20,526 nucleotides of DNA from Parachlamydiales bacterium. GTDB lineage: Bacteria > Chlamydiota > Chlamydiia > Chlamydiales > Simkaniaceae. Numbering within the stretch: the stretch's first letter is position 1; each line of letters opens with the position of its first letter. The stretch spans positions 1-20,526 of the forward strand of contig DAOWHK010000016.1 of NCBI GenBank assembly GCA_030641465.1. The letters run 5' to 3'. Shown piece after piece: positions 1 to 9,676 of the stretch. Made by a program: the position numbers and the translations under genes. The notes under the pieces were generated by a model, which was not told the DNA's origin, searched no databases, and saw nothing but the letters and a program-made list of their open reading frames with translations.

Positions 1-1366
<1,366 letters not shown>

Positions 1367-1370
<4 letters not shown>

Positions 1371-4087
1371 TCTGAAAACGCCTGATTTAAAAAGGTTTCA
1401 AGTTCTAATTTATGAAGAGCACTCGTGCCAGCTGCCGTCGACGCTCCCATCTCTCTTCCTATATAGCGAAGTATCCTATTCTCTGGAAGGTGCTTTTTTA
1501 ATAGAGGAGAAATATAGCTCCAAGCCCCAGCATTTTGATGCTCTTCTTGCACCCACGCAAAATCTTTTACATGTTTATATTTTTCGATAATTGCTTGCAA
1601 TTTTTCAAAATGCAGTGGATAGATCTGCTCAATGCGCACAATTGCAATATCATCTATTTTTCGCTTTTCTCTTTCCAAAGCTAGATCGTAATAGACTTTT
1701 CCAGAGCAGAAGAAAAGGCGTTTTGGCTGGCTTATTGTATCGTCGATAATTTCTTGAAATGCTCCTTCATAAAAGTCTTCAAAGGAGCTAAGGGTCGGAG
1801 CGTAGCGAAGAGTCATTTTTGGAGAGAAAATAATGAGCGGATGTTTTGCGACGCTTAATCCGTGCCTTCTGTAAATGTGAAAAAGTTGAGAGGGAGTTGT
1901 GGGGTATACAATTTGCATGTTTTCTTCAGCTGCAAGCTGCAAAAATCTTTCGACGCGCGCAGAAGAGTGCTCTGGTCCCATCCCTTCAAAACCGTGAGGA
2001 AGCATCAATACGATAGAGCTTCTTGTGTCCCATTTTTGCTCAGATGTCGCAATGTATTGATCAATCATAACCTGCGCAACATTTGCAAAATCTCCAAACT
2101 GCGCCTCCCAAATGATAAGAGCTTTGTTATAGGTGATGCTATAGCCAAACTCAAATCCCATGACAGCATATTCAGAAAGGTGGGAATTATAGACTCTAAA
2201 TGGAGCTTGAGACTCACTTAAGTGAGATAGCGGATAATATCTTTTTTCTGATTCTTGATCAACGAGCACTGCATGACGATGAGAAAAGGTTCCTCGCCCA
2301 CTATCTTGTCCGGAAATTCTGACATGGATGCCCTCTGTTACAAGTGATGCATAACAAAGAGTTTCTGCCATGCCCCAGTCAACAATTTTCTCTTTTGAAT
2401 CCCCTTCCACCATTTTTAATCGATCTTGAAGAATGCGGATAAGCTTTGGATGCGCATTAAACCCTTCTGGAACAGCGCAAAAAGTTTTTGCAAGATTTAA
2501 AAGAGTCTCTTTGGAAACGGCCGTTTTTTCCGGAGTAAAAAATGCATCTTTTTGCCGCTCTCTTTTCGATGCGAGCTTGACTTCTCCCGGTTTCCCCGGA
2601 TCTTTTGTGACTTCAAGTGCTTTATCCAAACTCTCAGAAAATGTTTTTTCAAGACTTTCTGCTGAAGGAGCATCTAATACCTGATTTTTTACTAACTCGT
2701 CCTTATATAGATTGCGAATATTCTGTTTATCCTTGATCAGTTTGTAAATAAGAGGCTGAGTAAAACTTGGCTCATCCGTTTCATTATGTCCATATTTTCT
2801 ATAGCAGTTCATATCAATGATCACATCGATTGCAAATTTTTGCCGAATCTCCATCGCAAGTCTTGCTGCAAAGACGCACGACTCTGGATTTTCTGCGTTC
2901 ACATGAAAAACAGGAATTCCAAAAGCGGCTCCTATATCTGATGCATGAGTTGTGGATCTTGACTCACTCGGTCTTGCTGTAAATCCAATTTGATTATTCA
3001 CGATAATATGGAGCGTTCCGCCAGTTTTATATCCGTTTAATTTTGCAAGTTGCAGCGTTTCATACACAACGCCTTGCCCTGAAAAAGCTGCATCTCCATG
3101 AATAAGTAGTGGGACAATGCTTTTTGCGCCGCCTCCGCTTTTTAGCTCCTGAAGTGCTCTAACACGCCCTTCTAAAACGCCATCTACGGACTCTAAATGA
3201 CTGGAGTTGAAACAAAGGTCCACATGAACCTTTCCTCCACTTGGAGTTTCTACATCTGCCTCATAGCCAAGATGATATTTTACATCTCCGCTGCCACCAA
3301 AAGAGCCCGGCACATAACCGCTTTCAAATTCTCTAAAAATCATCTCATAGGATTTTCCTAAAATATTTGCGAGCACATTGAGTCTTCCTCGGTGGGCCAT
3401 CCCGATCATGATTTCTTGGACCCCAAGTTTTGACCCAGAGTCGATAATCTCGTTTAATATGGGAATGAGCGTCTCTCCCCCTTCGATGGAAAATCTTTTT
3501 TGTCCCGGATACTTCATTTGAATAAAAGATTCCATGATCTCAGAGCGATTAAGATCGCTTAAAATCCGCACTTTATCCTCATTTGATAAATTGCACTCAA
3601 AATTCGGTTCAATTCTCTTCTGAATCCAAGCTTCTAGGTCATAACTATGCCGGTCCATATATTCGATTCCAACGGAACCTGCATAGGTTCTTTGGAGTGC
3701 ATCAAGAATATCTTTTAATGGGGCCTCTTTAGTATCTAAAAAACCACAAGTTGGGAAAGTAGTTTCTAAATCTTCTTTGCTTAATTGGTGAGCTTCTAAT
3801 GTCAGCTCTTTTGGAAGAGGGGGCGCTGTAACTTCAATGGGATTAAAATGGGCTGATCTATGTCCATAAATTCGGTACGCTTGAATCAAGGAAAAAATGC
3901 GAAGTTCAAGGCTTGCTCCCTCTGGAATGCCAGCAAGGCCGACCTCTTGACTTGCAAAATTCATCCCTTCAAAAAATCGTCTCCAACTCGGATCAATTTG
4001 CTCTGGACTTTCCTTAAATAGCTCGTGCAGATACTCAATATACTCGATATTTGAGAGGTTTGCGTAATTGAAAGGTTGACCTGACAT
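1367..4087 (-). CDS. sucA: 2-oxoglutarate dehydrogenase E1 component
   Basis: About 906 residues, close to the usual size for the family (E. coli SucA is 933). It decarboxylates 2-oxoglutarate with thiamine diphosphate and succinylates the E2 lipoyl group. The N-terminus has the E1o-specific segment ([20 protein letters not shown]). Further in are [10 protein letters not shown] (about 230-239), the ThDP/Mg motif start GDAAF (about 331-335) and NNQIGFT (about 364-370). The C-terminal end [16 protein letters not shown] is typical of OGDH E1. The frame is open to a GTG at 4099, but I prefer the ATG at 4087: GGAG lies about seven bases upstream of it, inside the extension. It is first in the sucA-sucB-lpd operon and divergent from the CT053-like gene at 4216. 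Confidence 0.96.
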
Positions 4088-4147
4088 TTTATACTCCACT
4101 TAAATTTCCCAAATAGCATAAATCACTAGAGGAAAACAAATAAAAAG

Positions 4148-4176
4148 TTGTTTTTATTTAATGCATTATGTAAGAT
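4148..4176 (+). promoter_or_regulatory. Candidate sigma-70-type promoter for the CT053-like gene
   Basis: In the 128-base divergent region between sucA and the gene at 4216, TTGTTT (4148-4153) and TAAGAT (4171-4176) are separated by exactly 17 bases. Both hexamers are reasonable matches to the -35 and -10 consensus, and the predicted start is about 35 bases before the ATG. I found no equally good pair for sucA on the minus strand in this region. The call is by eye only, and AT-rich DNA gives such matches by chance. Confidence 0.35.
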
Positions 4177-4215
4177 GACGAAAATTTTACTTATCTTTAA
4201 GGAATAACTAAAAAG

Positions 4216-4677
4216 ATGAATCTGAAAAGTGAACGCTTAAGAAAATTAGAAAAAGAATATGAAGATTTGAAGCAATGGCTACATTTAGGTCTTGTTCCGA
4301 AAAAAGATATCGAAAAGCATAAAAAAGAAATTGAACATCTCTTTCTAAAAATAGAAGAAGAAAAAAAACGCCTTATTGAGCTCAAAGAAAGTGGGGAAGT
4401 AGAAGAGTATGTCGCTCCAAAAAAGAACCCTCAAGGACGGCAAGCTTATCAAGAACCCCACACACTCCCTGGAATGGATGCAGAGTCAAGTGGGATGACG
4501 GAAGCAGGTCTTGATCTCGAAACAGAAACTTATGAAAACGATTCTGCAACAGCATCTGGCTCTGAAGATGGGGATGAAACGACATCAGTTGAGGAAGTAG
4601 AGGAAGACGACCCCTTTAGCGATAAAAACAGATGGAGAAGAGGTATTCTTGAGGATCCAGACGCCGATTCGTGGTAG
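4216..4677 (+). CDS. Acidic coiled-coil protein, CT053-like (chlamydial hypothetical)
   Basis: 153 residues without a signal peptide or membrane segment. Residues 1-60 are charged and heptad-like (leucine/isoleucine spacing among Lys/Glu), predicting a helical coiled coil. Residues 60-153 are low-complexity and strongly acidic, rich in Glu, Asp, Ser and Thr, ending in a short Trp-containing tail. I see no enzymatic motif. The position between sucA and hemW matches C. trachomatis CT053, and I infer orthology from position plus general character rather than alignment. I recall CT053 being reported as secreted in heterologous type III secretion assays. That makes an effector or secretion-related role possible, not shown. 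AAGGAA lies upstream of the ATG at somewhat long spacing. It is transcribed towards hemW, 36 bases away, and may be co-transcribed with it. Confidence 0.8.
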   Translation: MNLKSERLRKLEKEYEDLKQWLHLGLVPKKDIEKHKKEIEHLFLKIEEEKKRLIELKESGEVEEYVAPKKNPQGRQAYQEPHTLPGMDAESSGMTEAGLDLETETYENDSATASGSEDGDETTSVEEVEEDDPFSDKNRWRRGILEDPDADSW

Positions 4678-4688
4678 ATACCTCCCTA

Positions 4689-4732
4689 TATACACAAACC
4701 GAGAGTCTAAACCTTGACTCCTGACTTTGGCA
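4689..4732. repeat. Repeat-like segment at the hemW start, resembling 14550-14592
   Basis: TATACACAAACCGA (4689-4702) is identical to 14550-14563. It is followed here and there by CCTTG, five variable bases, then TGACTT, at similar spacing. Translated on the minus strand, both copies contain a RFVY tetrapeptide preceded by a similar QGL stretch, so one may be a diverged copy of the other. The segment fills the short hemW upstream gap and includes the hemW TTG start. With only two imperfect copies in view, I cannot say whether it is a genome-wide repeat family. Confidence 0.4.
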
Positions 4733-5859
4733 AAAACCCAAGCCTTGAATCGGTAAGTGTATATTTCCACATCCCTTTTTGCTCCAAAAAATGTCCCTAT
4801 TGCCATTTTTTTGTACTCCCTGATAAAAAATCTTTGAAAGATCAACTCTTAGTTGGTTTTAAGAAAGAGTGGCAAGCAAAACTCTCCTCTCTTAAAAACA
4901 AAAACATCGTCTCTATCTACTTTGGCGGAGGGACCCCCACTCTTTTTGTAAATCCCGGAATCAAAAATCTTTTGCAGTGGACAAATGATCTCCACCTAGA
5001 TCCGAACATAGAAATCACCGTGGAAGCAAATCCTGAAACGGTCACCTTAGCTCTCATGAAGGAGTTAAAAAGCTACGGCGTCAATAGAATCAGCATCGGT
5101 GTCCAATCGCTCGATAATGACCAGCTCCTCATTCTTGGTAGGGAACACTCTGCAAATAAAGCAATCGATGCTGTAAACATCACCAAAAAAGCCGGCATTG
5201 ATAACATTACACTCGATCTGATGTACGATCTCCCTCACCAAACCCTGCAAAATTTCTCAAAAACTTTAGACCAAATAGAAAACCTGCCAATTACTCACCT
5301 ATCTCTTTATAATCTAACAATAGAGCCGCAAACAGCCTTTTATAAAAAACGGGAAACGCTCATAAACCATCTGCCAAGTGATGAAAATTCCTTAAAACTT
5401 CTCGAGCTCGCATGCAAAAGACTCGAAACGATGGGTCTAAAAAGATACGAAATCTCCGCTTTTGCGCGAGATGGTGCCATTTCGATTCATAATACAGGGT
5501 ACTGGAAAGCGCGCCCCTTTCATGGCTTTGGCCCTTCTGCCTTCAGCTACATTGAGGGCAGGCGATTTCGTAATATTGCTCATAGTAAAAAATATCTCGA
5601 ACAAGAAGTTCCAATCGATTTTGAAGAAAAGCTAGAAGATGACGAGCATAAAAATGAGCTTCTTGCCATTCATTTACGCCTGTTAGATGGCGTCGATCTC
5701 CCTTCTTCCCAAAAAACCCATGTCCCCCTCCCCAAACTATCACTTATTAAACTGCAAATATTACATGCAGAAAAATATCTCGAACTTTCTCAAACAAAAG
5801 TAAAACTTTCAAATAAAGGTTTGCTTTTCTACGACACTGTTGCAACTAAAATAATTTAA
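4714..5859 (+). CDS. hemW: HemW-type radical SAM protein (coproporphyrinogen III oxidase-like, heme chaperone family)
   Basis: 381 residues. The radical-SAM cluster motif is C23-x3-C27-x2-C30 in HIPFCSKKCPYC, followed by H-F rather than the extra cysteine of true HemN. Residues 71-76 are GGGTPT, and EANPETV and RISIGVQS follow as expected for the HemN/HemW family. The CxxxCxxC-then-Phe pattern and the length favour HemW, a heme-binding chaperone, over oxygen-independent coproporphyrinogen oxidase; chlamydial annotations often call this gene hemN. The start is TTG at 4714: an in-frame stop lies just upstream (4708-4710), and no in-frame ATG or GTG precedes the cluster motif. No strong Shine-Dalgarno sequence is present. 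The start falls within DNA resembling a repeat at 14550, so the 5' end may have been remodelled. Confidence 0.9.
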   Translation: MTPDFGKNPSLESVSVYFHIPFCSKKCPYCHFFVLPDKKSLKDQLLVGFKKEWQAKLSSLKNKNIVSIYFGGGTPTLFVNPGIKNLLQWTNDLHLDPNIEITVEANPETVTLALMKELKSYGVNRISIGVQSLDNDQLLILGREHSANKAIDAVNITKKAGIDNITLDLMYDLPHQTLQNFSKTLDQIENLPITHLSLYNLTIEPQTAFYKKRETLINHLPSDENSLKLLELACKRLETMGLKRYEISAFARDGAISIHNTGYWKARPFHGFGPSAFSYIEGRRFRNIAHSKKYLEQEVPIDFEEKLEDDEHKNELLAIHLRLLDGVDLPSSQKTHVPLPKLSLIKLQILHAEKYLELSQTKVKLSNKGLLFYDTVATKII

Positions 5860-5868
5860 AAACAAAAC

Positions 5869-5920
5869 AAACTCTTTTTGTGTTACAATTACTATACAAT
5901 TAACATAAAAAAAAGAGTTT
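5869..5920. promoter_or_regulatory. 11-bp inverted repeat spanning the leader of the 5924 gene
   Basis: AAACTCTTTTT (5869-5879) and AAAAAGAGTTT (5910-5920) are perfect reverse complements separated by 30 bases. The downstream arm contains the AGAG Shine-Dalgarno-like bases of the gene starting at 5924. A hairpin could therefore mask its ribosome binding site. The arms are AT-rich with only two GC pairs, so stability would be modest. It could also act as a weak bidirectional terminator after hemW. Confidence 0.35.
5875..5919 (+). repeat. Upstream leader repeat, copy 1 (paired with 6338-6382)
   Basis: These 45 bases end in A8 followed by GAGTT just before the start codon and align without gaps to 6338-6382 at about 32 of 45 positions. 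The best-matching parts are TGTGTTA near the 5' end and the A-rich 3' end. It includes two TACAAT hexamers (5884-5889 and 5895-5900), either of which could be a -10 element, but no good -35 is visible. Part of the similarity may simply be the A-rich ribosome-binding context that other genes here also have. Confidence 0.45.
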
Positions 5921-5923
5921 TAT

Positions 5924-6313
5924 ATGTCATTTATAAATTATTTAACAAATCCTTTTAAAATATTGGAAACTCCCCCAACTGTCTCCTATAGACGCCAAGA
6001 GCAATATCAGACTCCCGAGGGAGTAAAACGCACTGCATTTTTCATCGAAAAGGGAGAGCTAGAAACACTTAGCCGTGCGCTTGAGACAAATATAGATTGT
6101 GGAAATTATAAAATGGCCCTTGCACGGGTGAGTCAAAAAAGTCTTAAGATTCTCAGTTATTTCATTTGGGAAGCCTCAAACATCGGAACGGACTCTGACA
6201 ATCACTACGGAGAGAAAGAGCTCCACAAAGTGATTCAAGATCCAACAAATACTGATCGAATAACCCTCATTCAAAAAGTTATTAACGAACAAATAGAAAG
6301 AATTAGTAATTAA
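5924..6313 (+). CDS. Unrecognised 129-residue protein; homologous to the C-terminal domain of its downstream neighbour
   Basis: I do not recognise a known family. The protein is soluble-looking, with no signal peptide or membrane span. Residues 45-129 align with residues 378-468 of the protein at 6388: ELETLSRAL against QLNALLCAI, KILSYFIWE (76-83 region) against ELLSYYTWE, then an Asp/His-containing HYGEKEL against QHGENIL and a helical C-terminal end. The shared module is about 85 residues, predicted mostly helical with a central Tyr-x2-Trp-Glu signature. The start ATG has AGAG upstream. It is 64 bases after hemW and 74 bases before its relative. The position between hemW and the RsmI-like gene is a lineage-variable slot in Chlamydiae. 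It may be a partial duplicate, or a stand-alone domain protein. Confidence 0.75.
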   Translation: MSFINYLTNPFKILETPPTVSYRRQEQYQTPEGVKRTAFFIEKGELETLSRALETNIDCGNYKMALARVSQKSLKILSYFIWEASNIGTDSDNHYGEKELHKVIQDPTNTDRITLIQKVINEQIERISN

Positions 6314-6337
6314 TATTTTAAAAACCAAAGAAATAAA

Positions 6338-6382
6338 TTGATGTGTTAAACTAACAGCCAATTTAATACAAAAAAAAGAGTT
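6338..6382 (+). repeat. Upstream leader repeat, copy 2, with possible promoter for the 6388 gene
   Basis: The copy has the same length and arrangement as 5875-5919. TTGATG (6338-6343) and TTTAAT (6362-6367) are separated by 18 bases and could be -35 and -10 elements, although that leaves a leader of only about 14 bases. The A8-GAGTT end lies six bases before the start codon. Shared leaders suggest duplication of gene plus regulatory region, and similar expression of the two genes. Confidence 0.4.
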
Positions 6383-6387
6383 ATATT

Positions 6388-7794
6388 ATGTTTGTCGCAA
6401 ACGCACTTGATACCAATATATTAGGAACACATCCAATGGATTGGATTGCTCCTCCATCAGATGAAACCCTGCTTTTGAGAAACTTTTTTCAAGCAAAAAA
6501 AAATCAACCAGCTAATGCTGCTCAGTGTCTAAATGCTTGGACTACGCATATCATGCAAGCTGCTAATGGGACTGATTCAAAGAAGGCAATTTTTGATAGC
6601 GCTGTGTTAAAGCTTAATCGCTCGAGCGATAATAACCCTAATATAAAAGCTGCAGTAGAGAGCGACGCGCGAAATAGCTTAGCAAAAGCCCATGCAAAAA
6701 ATGATAATTTTCAAGGAACTGTCGATGAAAAAGCGAGGCAAATTGCAACAGACACTGGAATCCACCTTGGAATCGCTACCCAATATGTAACGACAAAACG
6801 TAAAGAAAGAGCTCTCTTTCTTCTAAATTCCTTCGAGCCAAACCTTCAGATTACAAAAGCTACAATCTATGACCAAAGCCTCAAAGCGTTATTTACTGAT
6901 ATTGCAAACCAATCTGGACTCTCCTTAAAGGACACATATCAATGCCTATTAATCGAAAAAAATGTATGGCATTTCACTTTTCATCATAATCAAGCTTGCC
7001 AAAATCTGACTGGTGGTAATGAGGATTGGTTTTCGTATATCAGCAATGATGATGCCCCTGTTATTAGAGCTCAGTTCTTAGAATCAAAAATTATCGAGCT
7101 GCGAGATTTGTCCCATGCGCAAAATCAAGCTGGAAGAATTCTTAAGGTACAAGAAAAAATACTTGCTGAGCAAGAATGTAACAAAGTAAAAATTCAGGAT
7201 GAAATAGACGCCCTAGAAGCAGCTGATCCAATGAATCCCGATATCACCCGCAAAAAAGCAGAGTTAGAAACCCTTAAGCAAACACTTCATAATGCCGCTG
7301 AAACAATAAGAAATCCTGAAAAAGTTTTACTTGATATTATTGCTAATAATGAAAGAGCAGCAGCTGTTCACATTCGGGATCATCAAGAGCTCGTTACATT
7401 TTTTAACCGACCTGAAACGGCTCATCCACATAAAGTTGATATGGAAGCTTCTCAAAGAATATATGCAGGAGCGATTGATCCTACAACTCTTACGAGTAAA
7501 TCTTGCAGAACAGAAAAGCAGCAGCTAAATGCTCTTCTTTGCGCAATCAATGGTAAAGAGGGAAAAGTTCATGGATGGCTTTTTCAGCAAATTCTAAGCA
7601 ATCTTAGCGATAAAACAAAAGAGCTGCTTTCGTATTATACCTGGGAAATAGATACAAATCACGATCTTAATACAGACCCGCAGCATGGAGAGAACATATT
7701 AAACAATGTTGTTTATGGCCATGCAGATTATGATATTGATTTAGACTCTGCAAATAAGGTTAAAAATGCACTTGAGCAGATGCTTGGGCGTTAA
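6388..7794 (+). CDS. Unrecognised 468-residue protein with central coiled coil and a C-terminal domain shared with its upstream neighbour
   Basis: No known family is recognisable. There is no signal peptide or transmembrane segment. Residues 1-210 look globular and helical. Residues about 225-310 are a charged helical stretch (ESKIIELRDL to LETLKQTLHN) that is likely a coiled coil. Residues 378-468 form the domain also found as the 129-residue protein at 5924, with LLSYYTWE at 413-420 and HGEN at 433-436. The architecture, with helical N-terminal part, coiled coil and small C-terminal module, would suit a secreted or structural protein, but nothing in the sequence shows that. The stop codon directly abuts the stop of the convergent RsmI-like gene. 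The frame at 7331-7528 is an out-of-frame shadow. Confidence 0.8.
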   Translation: MFVANALDTNILGTHPMDWIAPPSDETLLLRNFFQAKKNQPANAAQCLNAWTTHIMQAANGTDSKKAIFDSAVLKLNRSSDNNPNIKAAVESDARNSLAKAHAKNDNFQGTVDEKARQIATDTGIHLGIATQYVTTKRKERALFLLNSFEPNLQITKATIYDQSLKALFTDIANQSGLSLKDTYQCLLIEKNVWHFTFHHNQACQNLTGGNEDWFSYISNDDAPVIRAQFLESKIIELRDLSHAQNQAGRILKVQEKILAEQECNKVKIQDEIDALEAADPMNPDITRKKAELETLKQTLHNAAETIRNPEKVLLDIIANNERAAAVHIRDHQELVTFFNRPETAHPHKVDMEASQRIYAGAIDPTTLTSKSCRTEKQQLNALLCAINGKEGKVHGWLFQQILSNLSDKTKELLSYYTWEIDTNHDLNTDPQHGENILNNVVYGHADYDIDLDSANKVKNALEQMLGR

Positions 7795-7801
7795 TTAACG
7801 C
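7788..7801. other. 14-bp perfect palindrome over two abutting convergent stop codons
   Basis: GCGTTAATTAACGC spans the plus-strand TAA at 7792-7794 and the minus-strand stop at 7795-7797, with no base between them. The palindrome has no loop, so it is not a classical intrinsic terminator, though a short T run follows on the plus strand. No other termination signal is visible between these genes, so each transcript must end inside its neighbour or at this point. Confidence 0.5.
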
Positions 7802-8580
7802 TTTCGTTTTTTGTAAAAACCAGAACTTGTCCCAGGCTTTTTTTTGAAAGAGGCTTGGGATTTTTTTTCGTTTATTTTTGGAGCTGCAAAAACAAAGACT
7901 GCAGGCGTTTTTTCAAGAGGGGGAAGAGTGCTTTTTCTCCACTCATTAATTGTTTTTGTCACTACCCTTTGAGATGGAAGTGTTAGGTTCCAGGAAACGG
8001 AGAGAAACGTGTCTTGTGGAAGAGTGCAAGTGAGCTCATTTAACATTTTTTCTGTGCGGTAAGGCGCTTCAATAAACACATGCGTGTGACTTTTCACCGC
8101 TGCTAGGTCTTTTAGTTTTTCCAAAAGCTCCTCTTTTTTTCGCGGAAGATAACCATGAAAACTAAAATGATTTCCAGAAAGACCAGAGAGCATAAGCGCA
8201 TAAATGATAGAAGATGGCCCAGGAAATGTTTCTAACTTTATTTGATGCTGATGAGCTTTTAACACAAGCGAGGCTCCTGGATCTGCAATACAAGGCAGTC
8301 CGCAATCAGAAATAAGTCCCCATTTTTCTTTTTTTAGTAGCGGCTCTAAAAGCTCTATGAGTTCATGCTCTTTTGTATGCTCTGAAAGCACTTTTATAGG
8401 AATGTCTCGAAAGGTTTTCGGAGATTGGTACAAAAAGCGTTTTAAAAAAACCCGTCCCCCTTTTTCACTCTCCGCAATCAAGCCATCGATTTGAGAGACG
8501 GCTGTCTGCACAGCTGGCACTAAATACTCAGATATTTCGAGTGTCTCATCTAGCAAATTCGGAAGAAGAATAAGAGTCAT
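7795..8580 (-). CDS. RsmI-family SAM-dependent methyltransferase (tetrapyrrole methylase fold), CT048-like
   Basis: 261 residues. Family landmarks are LISDCGLPCIADPG (SAM-pocket motif near residue 90), the PGPSS stretch with ALMLSGL, the FHGYLPRKKEE segment and IEAPYRTEKML. These are the RsmI/COG0313 signatures; RsmI 2'-O-methylates C1402 of 16S rRNA. The N-terminus lacks the classical GTLYIVATPIGN start and instead resembles the shorter COG0313 subfamily seen in Chlamydiae and Bacteroidetes, so the exact rRNA target is uncertain. The C-terminal 25 residues are a lysine-rich tail, consistent with RNA contact. The ATG overlaps the holA stop as ATGA, indicating translational coupling. Position and identity fit C. 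trachomatis CT048. Confidence 0.85.
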   Translation of the reverse strand: MTLILLPNLLDETLEISEYLVPAVQTAVSQIDGLIAESEKGGRVFLKRFLYQSPKTFRDIPIKVLSEHTKEHELIELLEPLLKKEKWGLISDCGLPCIADPGASLVLKAHQHQIKLETFPGPSSIIYALMLSGLSGNHFSFHGYLPRKKEELLEKLKDLAAVKSHTHVFIEAPYRTEKMLNELTCTLPQDTFLSVSWNLTLPSQRVVTKTINEWRKSTLPPLEKTPAVFVFAAPKINEKKSQASFKKKPGTSSGFYKKRKR

Positions 8581-9569
8581 ACAGCCGCCTGTTTTTTATA
8601 GTGCATTAAGGTGAGTGTAAAGGTATCCCATAAAAGATCTATTGGTATCGAGGAAGATTTTGCGCGAGTCTCCAACTCTGTAAGCAAAGCAAGTCCTTGC
8701 CTAAAGTATTCCGAAGTATACACGCTTGCAAGCCTTTTATATTTTTCGAGTGACTGTAGCCGGAGTTTTGAAAGAGAGCTTCCAAGAGAAATACTTGGAT
8801 ACTCTATGGAGCGCGCTATCTGAAGCCCATTTTGGAGATGATAGCGGACCTGCCCAATTAGAGGGAAAATTTCCTTACTATCAACTTTACTTATTAGGGC
8901 AGACGCTGCCCAAACAATGTCTTCGGAATATTGCCACCCTTTTTGCAGAGTGCCATGCACTCCAATCGCTTTTACATCTTCTGCTGTAATAGAATCGTTT
9001 GGAAAGGCATAGCAAATCAGTTTTTCCGCTTCTTGGAGCGCTGAAGAAAGCTCTAGATCATCTTTTGATAGGATAAGAGTCAGGGCATCTCTTTCTATTT
9101 TTTTTTGCTCTTTTGCAAAATAGGCGATTACACTTTTTTCGATCCGCGTTTTACGCTCCCAAGGCTTTTCTAGACTAAGATCAAGAATAACCATATCCTT
9201 TAGGATTTCTGAATGGAGCTTTGCGGAGGTTCCTGTGAGAATCAAATAGGAATTTTTCGAAGAGTGCAAAAGCGCCTTTGTTAAGGGCTCAAAGCCCCCT
9301 TTTTTCACTTTCTCTATCCCCTCAAAAATCACAACCTTTTGCACGCTTATAAGAGATTCTACCGCAAGCTCATCAGCAAGTGCCGTAACAGTTTCAGATT
9401 CACTAGTAAATCTGATTACATCAGACTTTGGGAGTGTCTTAAGAATTTTGTTTGCAATCCATTTTTGCTCGAATAGCGACGGATTGATTACTGCGTAAAA
9501 TCTCGGCATCTCAGGAAGGGAGGCGCTCTTTAAGTATTTTTCGAAGACTTCTAAATTGTGAAATTTCAT
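8577..9569 (-). CDS. holA: DNA polymerase III delta subunit-like protein (HolA), CT047-like
   Basis: 330 residues, the usual size for the delta subunit of the clamp loader. Residues about 20-110 follow the HolA pattern: an opening strand segment (RFYAVINPSLFEQKWIA), a short helix-rich stretch ending ESLISVQKVVIFEGI, then a SYLILTG strand. The C-terminal half is helical, with LIGQVRYHLQ and the ALLTELETRAKS-type final helix bundle typical of the delta subunit. Delta opens the beta clamp during loading and lacks a Walker motif, as here. The similarity is diffuse, so I rely partly on synteny with chlamydial CT047, often left hypothetical. It ends in an ATGA overlap with the methyltransferase gene. 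The ATG at 9569 faces a 107-base divergent region. Confidence 0.7.
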   Translation of the reverse strand: MKFHNLEVFEKYLKSASLPEMPRFYAVINPSLFEQKWIANKILKTLPKSDVIRFTSESETVTALADELAVESLISVQKVVIFEGIEKVKKGGFEPLTKALLHSSKNSYLILTGTSAKLHSEILKDMVILDLSLEKPWERKTRIEKSVIAYFAKEQKKIERDALTLILSKDDLELSSALQEAEKLICYAFPNDSITAEDVKAIGVHGTLQKGWQYSEDIVWAASALISKVDSKEIFPLIGQVRYHLQNGLQIARSIEYPSISLGSSLSKLRLQSLEKYKRLASVYTSEYFRQGLALLTELETRAKSSSIPIDLLWDTFTLTLMHYKKQAAV

Positions 9570-9646
9570 ATCACATAAGCTTACTCGACTTTCAAGCTTT
9601 TTTCAAGAAGTCCACATAAATTTCTATAAAATAAAATTTGAACATG

Positions 9647-9652
9647 TATAAT
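9647..9652 (+). promoter_or_regulatory. Consensus -10 hexamer upstream of the cyclin-like gene
   Basis: A perfect TATAAT lies 24 bases before the ATG at 9677, in the divergent region shared with holA. No acceptable -35 hexamer exists at 16-18 bases, and the TG directly preceding it is one base too close for a standard extended -10. It may still be a promoter, but AT-rich sequence produces such hexamers by chance. Confidence 0.3.
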
Positions 9653-9676
9653 TTCCATAAAAAATATAGATAAGCA

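Noticed and set aside
1862..2221. Plus-strand frame inside sucA
   Set aside because: Antisense shadow of a well-supported gene with no recognisable product.
4585..4845. Minus-strand 86-residue frame over the CT053-like end and hemW start
   Set aside because: It overlaps two real genes; its middle part is the translated repeat-like segment, and nothing supports expression.
8726..8989. Plus-strand frame inside holA
   Set aside because: Shadow frame; no ribosome binding site or recognisable family.
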